Below, piece by piece: positions 56,631-64,000 of a stretch of 64,000 bases of DNA (within the stretch, counting starts at the first letter, position 1; each line of letters opens with the position of its first letter). The position numbers were made by a program, and so were the translations under genes. Source of the stretch: Streptomyces huasconensis (GTDB lineage Bacteria > Actinomycetota > Actinomycetes > Streptomycetales > Streptomycetaceae); the NCBI GenBank assembly GCA_004010275.1, contig RBWT01000013.1, forward strand, positions 1 through 64,000, given 5' to 3'. Below the pieces are notes generated by a model that saw only the letters and a program-made list of their open reading frames with translations, did no database searches and was not told the origin of the DNA.

Positions 56631-57334
56631 GCGTGCACGCGGCGCTTGGGGACGGGACAGGTCCTTGCGTACGTACGCGGCCAGGGCCGGGTCGTCGTCG
56701 TGTCGCAGGTGATCCACACGTAGGCGTCCTCGGGATCTCCGAGCAGGCCGGGCAGGGCGGACTTCACCTCCTGGACGAGGTGGCCTCCCGAGAGACGGCG
56801 TTCGACGGGGCGCAGATCGTGCAGGCCGGGGTCGACGCGCGAGGCGGCGAGGTCGGCGTCGGAGCCGTGCCGGGTCTCGAACCAGATCGTGGCGGGAGTC
56901 CCCGGCAGCGCCGACAGCAGGGACGAGACGGCCGGGAGCGCCGCCGTGTCGCCGATGACGAACAGCCGTGCGGGCGCGGGGTCGGGGGCCTCGAAACCGG
57001 TGCCCTGGACGGTCGCCGCGATCCTGTCGCCGGGCGCCGCCCCGCGCGCCCAGTCGCTCGCGGGGCCGTCGTGCAGCGCGAACTCGAGGGTGAACGTGCC
57101 CGCCACCGGGTCGGGGTCGACCAGGGTGTACGCGCGCTGGTGCGGTCGGCCCGCGGTCTCGAACCACAGCCTGACCCACATCGTCGGGTGCACGCCGGTC
57201 CGGGCCAGCATGCCGCCGTCCGTGACGTGGACGCGCCGATAGTGCTCGGTGACGTCCTCGGTCCCCGTCACGGTGAACTCGAAGTCCTTGCCCCGCAGCA
57301 GCTTGAGGACGACGCCCTCCCAGCCGTGACCCAC
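56609..57334 (-). CDS. Siderophore-interacting protein (ferric-siderophore reductase)
   Basis: FAD-dependent NAD(P)H:ferric-siderophore reductase of the SIP family, 241 aa, releasing iron from imported siderophores in the cytoplasm. FAD-binding part: MGHGWEG-like start (GTG), FEFTVTGTEDVTEHYRRVHV, HQRAYTLVDPDPVAGTFTLE (RxYT motif), FALHDGPASDWARGAAPGD; reductase part LFVIGDTAALPAVSSLLSAL and VWITCDT, ending RVHALGYWRP. Two compensating breaks near 56705 and 56650 garble DDDPALAAYVRKDL. I prefer GTG 57334, preceded by GGGGGAGGGG; ATG 57370 lacks a site. An iron box lies upstream at 57398-57416. Confidence 0.92.
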   Translation of the reverse strand: MGHGWEGVVLKLLRGKDFEFTVTGTEDVTEHYRRVHVTDGGMLARTGVHPTMWVRLWFETAGRPHQRAYTLVDPDPVAGTFTLEFALHDGPASDWARGAAPGDRIAATVQGTGFEAPDPAPARLFVIGDTAALPAVSSLLSALPGTPATIWFETRHGSDADLAASRVDPGLHDLRPVERRLSGGHLVQEVKSALPGLLGDPEDAYVWITCDTTTTRPWPRTYARTCPVPKRRVHALGYWRP

Positions 57335-57397
57335 CGCGGCTCCCCTCCCCCTGGGCGATGCCCTCGGCATCGCGCGTGACCCTCTTGATCACGTAAC

Positions 57398-57416
57398 TTA
57401 GGTCAGCCTAACCCAG
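57398..57416. promoter_or_regulatory. Iron box upstream of the siderophore-interacting protein
   Basis: TTAGGTCAGCCTAACCCAG matches the DmdR1/IdeR consensus TTAGGTTAGGCTAACCTAA at about 15-16 of 19 positions. It sits 64 bases before the GTG start, consistent with repression by iron-bound regulator. Confidence 0.82.
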
Positions 57417-57428
57417 GCGTCCGGGTCG

Positions 57429-57842
57429 TCAGACACCGCCGAGCAACCGTGAGAGCCCTTGATCGAGGTCGAGGCCGGTCTCCTCGCCGCCAGCGGGCAC
57501 CGCGGCGTAGGACCGCGTCAGGAAGCGGCGCAGGGCGATCTTGTCGAACTGCACGAGGGCCATGCCCTGGTACGAGTGGAACTCCAGCACCGTCCGCGCC
57601 CGCCCGCACGGCCAGATGTGCACGTCGCCGCTGCCCGCGGGGGCGCTGAGGCCGTCCTCCAGGAGTTGGCGGGCGAAGATCCAGGTGACCTCCGCCCCGT
57701 CGAGCGAGGCGGAGGAGGGGAACGTGATCTGGACCGCCAGCGGGTCCTCGGCCGAGTAGCGCAGCACCACGGGGAGGTTGCGCTCCTGGCCTTCCGGGGT
57801 GATGAGGCGGGCGCGGGTGGGCTGCTGGAGGGTGACGGCCAT
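57429..57842 (-). CDS. SsgA-family sporulation/cell-division regulator
   Basis: Intact 137-aa SsgA-like protein, a family confined to morphologically complex actinomycetes and involved in septum placement and sporulation. Conserved features: NLPVVLRYSAEDPLAVQITF, EVTWIFARQLLEDGLSAPAG, SGDVHIWPCGRARTVLEFHS, LRRFLTRSYAAVPAGGEETG and LDLDQGLSRLLGGV. Start ATG 57842 (MAVTLQQPTRARLITPEG). Which paralogue it is (SsgA to SsgG) cannot be settled by eye; it is neither the SsgA nor the SsgB sequence I would recognise. Stands alone with a long upstream region. Confidence 0.92.
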   Translation of the reverse strand: MAVTLQQPTRARLITPEGQERNLPVVLRYSAEDPLAVQITFPSSASLDGAEVTWIFARQLLEDGLSAPAGSGDVHIWPCGRARTVLEFHSYQGMALVQFDKIALRRFLTRSYAAVPAGGEETGLDLDQGLSRLLGGV

Positions 57843-58319
57843 GATCGAGCTCCACTTCTGCGTTCTTCCAGTACTCGGGATTCCGCTCATGGGGACCCCT
57901 GTGCCCTTACGACCCCGTGACGTGGGGTGTCATTACGGCATCGCGCCAACAGATCTGTGTGACCTGCACCACTCGCTCTGCTGGCGCCCCGGCCCCCGGG
58001 GGTCGGCCGCGCTTCGCGTCTGTCGCGTCTGTCGCGTCTGTCGCGCCTGTCGAGGTGTCCGTCGCGGTGTCCGTCGATGTGCCCATCCATGTGCCCCTCC
58101 GTGTGCCCGTCACAGCGGAGTGCACACGTGTCTTCGAGGAACAGCAGTCACACGATCCGCAGGCCGCGTGGGCGACGTGGGGGTGTTGGGCCGCGTGGAC
58201 GACGACCGGCTCCGGTGGCTCACCCTTCGGTGCGGGCGCCGCTCGTGACCGCCGGGCCGGGGCCTCGGTCCCGCCCCTCCGACCGTGCGCCCCGCCCCGC
58301 GCCGTTGCAGGATGGGCCC
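57843..58319. other. Long intergenic region with short-period repeats
   Basis: About 480 bases between divergent genes. At 58015-58110 it holds a run of 9-base units (GTCGCGTCT, about three copies) passing into a 12-base periodic run (GGTGTCCGTCGC..., TGTGCCCATCCA...). Either strand can be read as low-complexity protein (ASVASVASVAPVEVSVAVSV on plus; DATDATDA on minus). Around 58140 the minus strand shows AACGSCDCCSSK, a Cys cluster, but there is no clear start or ribosome site. I assign no gene. Confidence 0.45.
58015..58110. repeat. 9-bp and 12-bp periodic repeats
   Basis: Three near-perfect copies of GTCGCGTCT followed by five looser 12-base units built on GTGTCCGTC / GTGCCC.TCC. Located in the SsgA-like/ligase divergent gap. 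Confidence 0.7.
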
Positions 58320-59858
58320 ATGCTGCTGGCTCGGCTCGCACACGTGTCCAAGGAAGTGGCCGCCACCTCCGCGCGGTCACGGAAGATCGCCCTGCTCGCC
58401 GAATTGTTCCGGGCGGCGGAGCCGGAGGACGTACCGATCGTCATCCCCTATCTGGCGGGGCGGCTGCCCCAGGGGCGGCTCGGCATCGGCTGGAGCACCC
58501 TTAGGGAAGCGGGACCGCCCGCCGCGGAACCGTCGCTGACGGTACGGGGCGTGGACGCGGCGCTCTCGGCGATCGGCGCGGTGTCCGGCACCGGCTCCCA
58601 GGCCGAACGCAGACGCCTGATCGGCGAGTTGATGCCACCGAGGACGAGCAGCGGTTCCTGTTCGGGCTGCTCACCGGTGAGGTCCGGCAGGGGGCACTGG
58701 ACGCGGTCGCCGTCGAGGGCCTCGCGGTGGCCACGGAGATCCCGAGACGCCGGTGCGGCGCTCGGTGATGCTCGCCGGTGCCATCAGCCCGGTCGCCGAA
58801 GCGCTGCTGGAGCGTGGCCCGCAGGCGCTGGACGAGTTCCGGCTGACCGTGGGCCGGCCCCTGCTGCCGATGCTCGCGCACGGCGCCTCGTCGGTCGCCG
58901 AGGGCATCGACAAGCTGGGCGCGTGCGCGGTCGAGGAGAAGCTGGACGGCATCCGGGTGCAGGTGCACCGCGATGGGAACGACGTACGCGTCTACACCCG
59001 CACCCTGGACGACATCACCGACCGGCTGCCCGAGCTGACGGCCGCCGCACGCGGGCTGGACGGGGAGCACTTCATCCTGGACGGGGAGGTCATCGCCCTC
59101 GACGGCACCGGGCGCCCCCGGCCGTTCCAGGACATCGCGGGGCGTGTCGGGTCGCGCCTCGAGGTCGAGCGGCGGCGGCCGGGCTGCCCCTGTCGCCCGT
59201 CTTCTTCGACGCCCTGTCCGTGGCGGGACGGGATCTGCTCGACCTGCCGTTCACCGAGCGGCACGCGGAGCTGGCCGCCCTCGTGCCCGAGCCGATGCGG
59301 GTACGGCGCACGGTGGTGGACGACCCCGAGGACGAGAAGGCGCGCGGCGAGGCCCAGGAGTTCTTCGAGGCGACGCTCGCACGCGGCCACGAGGGCGTCG
59401 TGCTGAAGTCGCTCGACGCCCCGTACAACGCGGGTCGTCGGGGCGCCTCCTGGCTGAAGGTCAAACCGGTGCACACCTTGGACCTGGTGGTGCTCGCCGC
59501 CGAGTGGGGTCATGGCCGCCGCACCGGCAAGCTCTCCAACCTCCACCTGGGCGCGCGACGGCCGGATGGGACGTACGCGATGCTGGGGAAGACGTTCAAG
59601 GGCATGACGGACGCGATGCTGGCCTGGCAGACGGAGCGGCTTCAGGCTCTGGCGGTCAGCGACAACGGCCACGTGGTGGAGGTGCGTCCCGAACTCGTCG
59701 TCGAGATCGCCTACGACGGCCTGCAACGGTCCACCCGCTACCCGGCCGGCGTCACGCTCCGCTTCGCCCGTGTCGTGCGCTACCGCGAGGACAAGCCGCC
59801 CGCGCAGGCGGACACGGTCGAAACGGTGCTGTCCCGCTTCCCGCCCGCCCACGGGTGA
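58320..59858 (+). CDS. ATP-dependent DNA ligase (frameshifted)
   Basis: About 513 aa, the size of actinobacterial LigB/LigC-type ligases. It has an N-terminal DNA-binding domain (ARLAHVSKEVAATSARSRKI, YLAGRLPQGRLGIGWSTLRE, EQRFLFGLLTGEVRQGALDA) and a nucleotidyltransferase domain with the adenylation motif CAVEEKLDGIRVQVHRDGND (Lys of KxDG), DITDRLPELTAAARGLDGEH, FILDGEVIAL, and GHEGVVLKSLDAPYNAGRRG then SWLKVKPVHTLDLVVLAAEW. The OB-fold end is VVEIAYDGLQRSTRYPAGVT. Breaks near 58635, 58740 and 59165. Start ATG 58320. It seals nicks, probably in repair. No Ku gene is adjacent. Confidence 0.93.
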   Translation: MLLARLAHVSKEVAATSARSRKIALLAELFRAAEPEDVPIVIPYLAGRLPQGRLGIGWSTLREAGPPAAEPSLTVRGVDAALSAIGAVSGTGSQAERRRLIGELMPPRTSSGSCSGCSPVRSGRGHWTRSPSRASRWPRRSRDAGAALGDARRCHQPGRRSAAGAWPAGAGRVPADRGPAPAADARARRLVGRRGHRQAGRVRGRGEAGRHPGAGAPRWERRTRLHPHPGRHHRPAARADGRRTRAGRGALHPGRGGHRPRRHRAPPAVPGHRGACRVAPRGRAAAAGLPLSPVFFDALSVAGRDLLDLPFTERHAELAALVPEPMRVRRTVVDDPEDEKARGEAQEFFEATLARGHEGVVLKSLDAPYNAGRRGASWLKVKPVHTLDLVVLAAEWGHGRRTGKLSNLHLGARRPDGTYAMLGKTFKGMTDAMLAWQTERLQALAVSDNGHVVEVRPELVVEIAYDGLQRSTRYPAGVTLRFARVVRYREDKPPAQADTVETVLSRFPPAHG

Positions 59859-60000
59859 CCTGCGCGGCGGGGGAATGAGGCTGGGGACAGATCCACGTGA
59901 GTCACCCGAACGGTCCCGCCCCTTCTGTGGGATTTTGCCAATCCTTGGCCCCGATAGGGTGACATCCCGGGATGATCACCTACCGCACAAGGGGAAAGCT

Positions 60001-60486
60001 GTGCCCGCATCACGTCTCAGCCGTACGCCGCTTCCAGGCATCGGCATCCGGTACGACCTGACGACCCGAGAACAACGGCGCCTGTCGGTGGTCGCGCACC
60101 GGGACGGGGCGCGGACGCTGAGCGCCTACCGTTCCGACGATCCGGACGAGTGCGCCCTCTCCCTGCGGCTGAGTTCGGGTGAGGCGGAAGCGCTGATCGA
60201 CGCGTTGATGCCGTCGCACCACAGCCCCAACCTGCTGCACACCACCGATCTGGGGCTGGTGGCGGAGCGGGTGCTCCTGTCGGCCACCTCGCACTGGAAC
60301 GGCCGGCTGCTCGGGGAGACCCGGATGCGGACCGAGACGGGTGTTTCGATCGTGGCGGTGCTGCGGACGGCCGACGCCATCCCCTCGCCCGCCCCGGACT
60401 TCCGGCTGGCGGGTGGTGACACCCTCATCGTGATCGGCACGCGCGAAGGCGTGGAGACGGCCGCGGCGATACTCGGTCGGGAGTGA
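60001..60486 (+). CDS. RCK_C-domain regulatory subunit of a cation/proton antiporter
   Basis: Intact 161-aa soluble protein resembling KhtT and the CpeA-type subunits. The N-terminal part is PLPGIGIRYDLTTREQRRLS, VVAHRDGARTLSAYRSDDPD and ECALSLRLSSGEAEALIDAL. The C-terminal TrkA-C/RCK_C domain is LLGETRMRTETGVSIVAVLR and DFRLAGGDTLIVIGTREGVE. RCK_C domains of this kind bind nucleotides; in Streptomyces and Bacillus relatives the ligand is c-di-AMP, so that is the best guess. Start GTG 60001 with AAGGGGA upstream. Four bases separate it from the antiporter gene, so they are one operon. Confidence 0.9.
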   Translation: MPASRLSRTPLPGIGIRYDLTTREQRRLSVVAHRDGARTLSAYRSDDPDECALSLRLSSGEAEALIDALMPSHHSPNLLHTTDLGLVAERVLLSATSHWNGRLLGETRMRTETGVSIVAVLRTADAIPSPAPDFRLAGGDTLIVIGTREGVETAAAILGRE

Positions 60487-60490
60487 TCGC

Positions 60491-61767
60491 ATGCACTCCG
60501 CTGTCTTTCTCATCGAGTTCGGCGCGATCATTCTCGCCCTCGGACTGCTCGGCCGGTTCGCGGGACGATTCCAGTTCTCGCCGATACCGCTCTACCTCCT
60601 GGCGGGCCTCGCGTTCGGCGAGGGCGGGCTGCTGCCGCTCGGCGCGAGCGAGGAGTTCGTCGCCATCGGCGCCGAGATCGGCGTCATTCTGCTGCTGTTG
60701 ATGCTGGGCCTCGAATACACGGCCAGCGACCTCGTCAGCAACCTCAAGACGCAGTATCCGGCCGGTCTGGTCGACTGCACGCTGAACGCCCTGCCGGGCG
60801 CGATCGCCGCGCTGCTCATGGGCTGGGGTCCGGTCGCCGCCGTCGTACTCGCGGGTGTCACGTGGATCTCGTCGTCCGGCGTCATCGCCAAGGTCCTCGG
60901 CGACCTCGGGCGGCTCGGCAACCGCGAGACCCCGGTCATCCTGAGCATCCTCGTCCTCGAAGACCTGGCGATGGCCGTCTATCTGCCCATCATCACCGCC
61001 CTGCTGGCGGGTGTCGGGTGGGCCGCGGGCAGCCTCACCCTCGCCATCGCGCTCGGCGCGGCCGGGCTCGTGCTCTTCCTCGCGGTCCGCTTCGGGCGGG
61101 TGATCTCCCGCTTCGTCTCCAGCGACGACCCCGAGAAACTGCTCCTGGTGGTGCTCGGCCTCACCATCCTCGTCGCGGGGATCGCGCAGCAGCTCCAGGT
61201 GTCCGCCGCCGTCGGCGCGTTCCTCGTCGGCATCGCGCTCTCGGGTGAGGTCGCCGAGGGCGCGCACGCGCTGCTCGCGCCGCTGCGGGACCTGTTCGCG
61301 GCCGTCTTCTTCGTCTTCTTCGGGCTGCACACCGATCCGGCGAGCATCCCGCCCGTGCTGCTTCCGGCCCTCGCGCTGGCCGTCGTCACCGCCCTGACGA
61401 AGATCGCGACCGGTTACTGGGCGCCCGCCGCGCGGGCATCTCCGTCAAGGGCCGCTGGCGGGCCGGTGGTGCGCTGGTGGCGCGAGGCGAGTTCTCCATC
61501 GTCATCGCGGGCCTCGCGGTCGCCGCCGGCATCGAGCCGTCGCTCGGCCCGCTGGCCACGGCGTACGTCCTGATCCTGGTGATCGTCGGGCCGCTGACCG
61601 CCCGTTATACGCAGCCCCTGGCGGGCTTCGTGGGCGGCGTCCTCGCACGGCGCGGGAAGAACGCCGCGTCGCCGGGGGCCGCGCGGGTGCCCGGGCCCCG
61701 GGAGACGGTCGAGTCCCTGGACGGTCAGGACGCGGGCGAGCGGGTCCTGAAGGGCGGCGGCCTGTAG
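60491..61767 (+). CDS. CPA2-family cation/proton antiporter (frameshifted)
   Basis: Monovalent-cation/H+ antiporter of about 425 aa, KhtU/KefB-like without a C-terminal TrkA-N domain. Twelve or thirteen helices, including FLIEFGAIILALGLLGRFAG, IGAEIGVILLLLMLGLEYTA, VAAVVLAGVTWISSSGVIAK, ILSILVLEDLAMAVYLPIIT (the ion-binding Asp of the LEDLA motif), VSAAVGAFLVGIALSGEVAE, DLFAAVFFVFFGLHTDPASI and GALVARGEFSIVIAGLAVAA. One break near 61430. Directly follows its RCK_C regulator. It probably exports potassium or sodium in exchange for protons in osmotic and pH control. Confidence 0.93.
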
Positions 61768-61802
61768 CGGCGGTCTGTGGGAGGCCCCGCACCGGTGCCT
61801 CT

Positions 61803-61823
61803 CAGGCCCCGGGGTGGGGCCTG
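61803..61823. terminator. Hairpin between antiporter and lipase genes
   Basis: CAGGCCCC-GGGGT-GGGGCCTG, an 8-bp stem with a five-base loop, 36 bases after the antiporter stop and in the convergent gap. Short direct repeats of GATCAGGA.CCGGT follow at 61824 and 61851. Confidence 0.6.
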
Positions 61824-61946
61824 ATCAGGAACCGGTGGGTGCGGGGCGCGATCAGGAGCCGGTACGGAGGTCCGGGCTGAGGCCGGTCGGCATGGAGGCC
61901 CTGCCGGACGGCGCGAGGTCCCGGCCGGCCGGCGCGGAGGTCTCCG

Positions 61947-62801
61947 CTAGCCCGCACACCTGGGCTGGAAGTCCGCGTCGGCCGGGCCCTTGGCGCCGAG
62001 CGCGTCGAGGACCCACTGGGCGACGACCGGGTCCTTGGTCGCCTGGTCGTGCATGAACGGGTCGAGCGGGCAGCGGTCCTGCAGGACGACGTTGGTGACG
62101 TACTCCTTGGGGCCGCTCAACAGGGCGTTCGTGTACGGGACCACGACCTCGTCGTAGCGCGTGGTGACGACGGTGTAGTCCGGGCCGGGCGGGGTCTGCG
62201 TCCCCGCGTTGAGTCTCGTCAGGAGGTCGGAGCCCGTGATCTGGTCGGTGCAGGCCGGGCAGACCGTGTCGCCGAGGGGCTTGGCCAGCGGGTTGGTCGT
62301 GCCGTGGTTGGACGGCACGATGCCGATCAGGTCGTCGACCTTGTCCGCGCCGCCTAGGAACTTCACGTAGTAGCGCGGCATCATGCCGCCCTGGCTGTGG
62401 CCGACGAGGTCGACCTTCTCGGCGCCCGTCGCGCCGCGCACGGCCTCGACGAAGTCCTTCAGCTCGGCGGCCGAGCTGGCGACCGGGTCGGTCGCCATGT
62501 GCCCGTAGTTGAACGCGAAGACGCAGTAGCCCGCTCGCTTGAGCTTCGGCGAGAGGACGGCCCAGTTCTCCGCCATCAGCTTGAACGTGCCGTTGACCAG
62601 CACGACCGGCTGCGGGTGAGCCGGGTCCGGCTTGCAGGACCAGTCGTTCGCGCCGCGGGGCGGTATGTCCAGGAGCGAGGCCCGTGGGGCGGACGGAGCG
62701 GACGGGGTGGCAGCGGACGCCGGCGCGGCGAAGCACGCGACGCCGAGGGCGAGGGTGGCCGCGGCGGTCATCAAGGACCGGACGGCGTGACGCAGATGCA
62801 T
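61947..62801 (-). CDS. Secreted alpha/beta-hydrolase lipase
   Basis: Intact exported lipase/esterase, about 284 aa. Sec signal peptide: LRHAVRSLMTAAATLALGVA then CFAAPASAATP with an AxA cleavage site. The mature enzyme has PVVLVNGTFKLMAENWAVLS (oxyanion side), the nucleophile elbow KVDLVGHSQGGMMPRYYVKF, and SNHGTTNPLA. CPACTDQITG and two more Cys (LQDRCPLDPFMHD, QPRCAG) probably form disulphides. YTVVTTRYDEVVVPYTNALL brings the catalytic Asp, and LDPFMHDQATKDPV the His. I use ATG 62801 (MHLRHAVRS); ATG 62813 is possible. The upstream sequence contains a 19-bp tandem duplication. Confidence 0.9.
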   Translation of the reverse strand: MHLRHAVRSLMTAAATLALGVACFAAPASAATPSAPSAPRASLLDIPPRGANDWSCKPDPAHPQPVVLVNGTFKLMAENWAVLSPKLKRAGYCVFAFNYGHMATDPVASSAAELKDFVEAVRGATGAEKVDLVGHSQGGMMPRYYVKFLGGADKVDDLIGIVPSNHGTTNPLAKPLGDTVCPACTDQITGSDLLTRLNAGTQTPPGPDYTVVTTRYDEVVVPYTNALLSGPKEYVTNVVLQDRCPLDPFMHDQATKDPVVAQWVLDALGAKGPADADFQPRCAG

Positions 62802-62813
62802 GGCGGTTCCCAT

Positions 62814-62851
62814 CGTTCGGTGGTGCATGACTCGTTCGGTGGTGCATGACA
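62814..62851. repeat. 19-bp tandem duplication in the lipase leader
   Basis: CGTTCGGTGGTGCATGAC plus one base at 62814-62832 and again at 62833-62851. On the minus strand each copy contains an ATG (ATGCACCACCGAACG), so extra start codons are created just upstream of the lipase gene. Confidence 0.85.
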
Positions 62852-63091
62852 CAGGGGTCGGCACACGAAGCGCGGTGCGGCGTACGAAGCACGATTCGAC
62901 GTACGAACACGGTTCGGCAATGCCGACCGCTGGAAGAGATCGTTTTCCGCGGACACGTAGCGCGTCAAGAGGTTGACGGTGTGTATTCGTCACACCCTTC
63001 AGGGCTTGCGCATCCGGTGCGGAGGAGGGCACATGACCAAGTGCGGGACTCGCCGCCCGGCGGTGCCGCCGCGCCTGGCACGATGCTCCTC

Positions 63092-63824
63092 ATGACCTCC
63101 GGGCCCGCGTTCCGCCTCGCACGAGCCGCCGTGTTCGCGGCTCTGTGCGTGGTGACCACGGCCTTCGGTCACGTCCTCATGTCCGGCGCCGCGCTGCCGT
63201 GGTGGGCGGTGGGTTACGCCTTCGCCGCCACGACGGCCGCCGCGTGGTGGCTGACCGGGCGCGAGCGCGGCGCTTCGGCGGTCACCGGCGCGACGGTCGC
63301 GGCGCTGCTGGCCCTGCACGAACTGTTCGGGCTGGCGCAGCGGCTGGGTGCGGGCCCGAGCGGGCGCGAGGCACCGGGCCCGCACCGGATGCCGTCCGGT
63401 GGGGGCGACGGCATGAACCACATGCACCACGCGATGCCGATGCCGATGTCGGGGCGGATGTCGTCCTCCGACGCCGCTCTCACCGCCCTGTCGGACGAGG
63501 CCCTGGCCGACGAGGCCCTGTCCCGTTGGGTGATGTCCGTCTTCGGGCACAGCGGCTTCGGCATGTTCCTCGCGCACCTGGCCGCCGCGCTGATCTGCGC
63601 CCTGTGGCTGTGGCGCGGCGAGGCCGCCGCGTTCCGCACCGGACGCGCGCTCGCCGCGGCCTTGTTCGTCCCGCTGCGGCTCGTCCTGCGGCTCCTCGTC
63701 GCCGCCCTCCCCCCAGCCACCGCCGTACGTCGGCGCGCTGGTGCCCGTGCAGCGGCTGCGCGGGGTCCTGCTTCAGTACGCAGTCTCGCGCAGAGGTCCA
63801 CCCGTTCTTCCGGTCAGTTCCTGA
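63092..63824 (+). CDS. Membrane protein with His/Met-rich loop (frameshifted)
   Basis: About 244 aa with four or five hydrophobic helices: LARAAVFAALCVVTTAFGHV, LPWWAVGYAFAATTAAAWWL, VTGATVAALLALHELFGLAQ, FGMFLAHLAAALICALWLW and LFVPLRLVLRLLVAAL. Between the third and fourth lies a loop GMNHMHHAMPMPMSGRM, the kind of His/Met cluster that binds copper. Break near 63715; the repaired end is YAVSRRGPPVLPVSS at 63824. Start ATG 63092 (an ATG at 63083 adds MLL). It precedes an ECF sigma factor by 84 bases in the same direction. A metal-sensing or copper-related role is inference. Confidence 0.75.
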
Positions 63825-63908
63825 CACCCGCCCGCACCTCCAGGTGCCGGGCGGCTCTTCGGCGTTCGCGCCACTTCTCGAACTCTCTTCACCGGAGGAC
63901 CTTCAGCG

Positions 63909-64000
63909 ATGACTCCTGCCCTTTTGCGTCCTGGACCCGGCCGTGCCTCCGAGCCGGACCGCGACGACCTGATCACCGAGTGGGCGCTGGCGGCCCGGGA
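63909..64000 (+). CDS. ECF-type sigma factor, N-terminal fragment
   Basis: Only the first ~30 codons are in the window: MTPALLRPGPGRASEPDRDD then LITEWALAAR, matching the start of region 2 of Streptomyces ECF sigma factors (DLITEWALAARxGD). ATG 63909 with GGAGG at 63894-63898. Runs off the right edge. The His/Met-rich membrane protein upstream may belong to the same unit. Confidence 0.7.
   Translation, partial: MTPALLRPGPGRASEPDRDDLITEWALAAR

Overview
The window is a stretch of chromosome from a high-GC actinomycete, almost certainly a Streptomyces. The GC content is very high with strongly GC-biased third codon positions, GTG/TTG starts are common, and the gene content fits: an SsgA-family sporulation regulator, mycothiol-pathway enzymes, DmdR/IdeR-type iron boxes, a Zur-type box before a zinc-free L32 paralogue, and many one-component regulators. 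I see no rRNA, tRNA, CRISPR array, transposase or prophage module. The layout is ordinary core/accessory chromosome with short divergent or co-directional units.

The most important technical point is that about 34 of the ~65 genes are split between reading frames by single-base (mostly missing G/C) indels. Often two errors compensate each other within a few dozen bases while protein homology continues without a break. This is the signature of uncorrected sequencing/assembly errors, not of mass pseudogenisation. I annotate such loci as single CDS spanning all their pieces and give approximate break positions. Three loci look truly degenerate: a PIG-L deacetylase remnant (19.2-19.6 kb), a cytochrome P450 C-terminal stub (24.1-24.3 kb), and an amidohydrolase relic containing an inverted internal segment (42.6-43.5 kb).

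Region by region. 0-6.3 kb: two small helical proteins, a type-B carboxylesterase, a DUF4236 protein, an orphan DUF4157 (eCIS-core) protein ending in a strong terminator, a ferredoxin/metallo-beta-lactamase fusion and a small hypothetical. 6.4-10.3 kb: a nucleoside hydrolase/MFS operon (ATGA overlap) divergent from a LacI regulator, with AACGTT-centred operator candidates. 10.5-16.7 kb: secreted M64 peptidase, XRE/TPR regulator, CPBP membrane protease, FAD oxidoreductase, peroxiredoxin. 16.9-23.4 kb: large FUSC-family membrane protein, PIG-L remnant, M13 metallopeptidase, conserved hypothetical, PPOX-fold protein. 23.4-28.9 kb: CGNR protein, P450 stub, two-HTH MerR regulator, M15 dipeptidase, GlxA-type AraC regulator divergent from an HD-domain protein, iron-siderophore-type binding protein. 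29.1-35.6 kb: GNAT enzyme, small alpha/beta protein, mycothiol-dependent isomerase-like protein, MsbA-like ABC exporter, NB-ARC/AfsR-like ATPase regulator. 35.7-39.2 kb: MFS transporter divergent from a DeoR regulator that overlaps a HAD hydrolase, then TetR. 39.3-42.3 kb: TetR-divergent cassette of CYP102-like P450, small helical protein and glutathionyl-/mycothiol-hydroquinone reductase. 42.3-50.8 kb: amidohydrolase relic, MFS, Zur-box-rpmF-CobW zinc-starvation unit, membrane protein with a G-quadruplex-like leader, beta-propeller lactonase, isochorismatase-like hydrolase, DUF1232 protein, iron-boxed DUF2470 protein. 50.9-57.9 kb: mycothiol formaldehyde detoxification pair (MBL hydrolase and mscR), FetB-like permease, glutathione peroxidase, D-Ala-D-Ala carboxypeptidase, Gfo/Idh/MocA dehydrogenase, iron-boxed siderophore-interacting reductase, SsgA-like protein. 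58.3-64 kb: ATP-dependent DNA ligase, RCK_C/CPA2 antiporter pair, secreted lipase, His/Met-rich membrane protein, start of an ECF sigma factor.

Functional themes are metal homeostasis (Zur box, two iron boxes, siderophore reductase, CobW), redox/electrophile defence (peroxiredoxin, GPx, mycothiol enzymes, hydroquinone reductase with P450), nucleoside salvage, cell-wall peptidases, and local one-component regulation.
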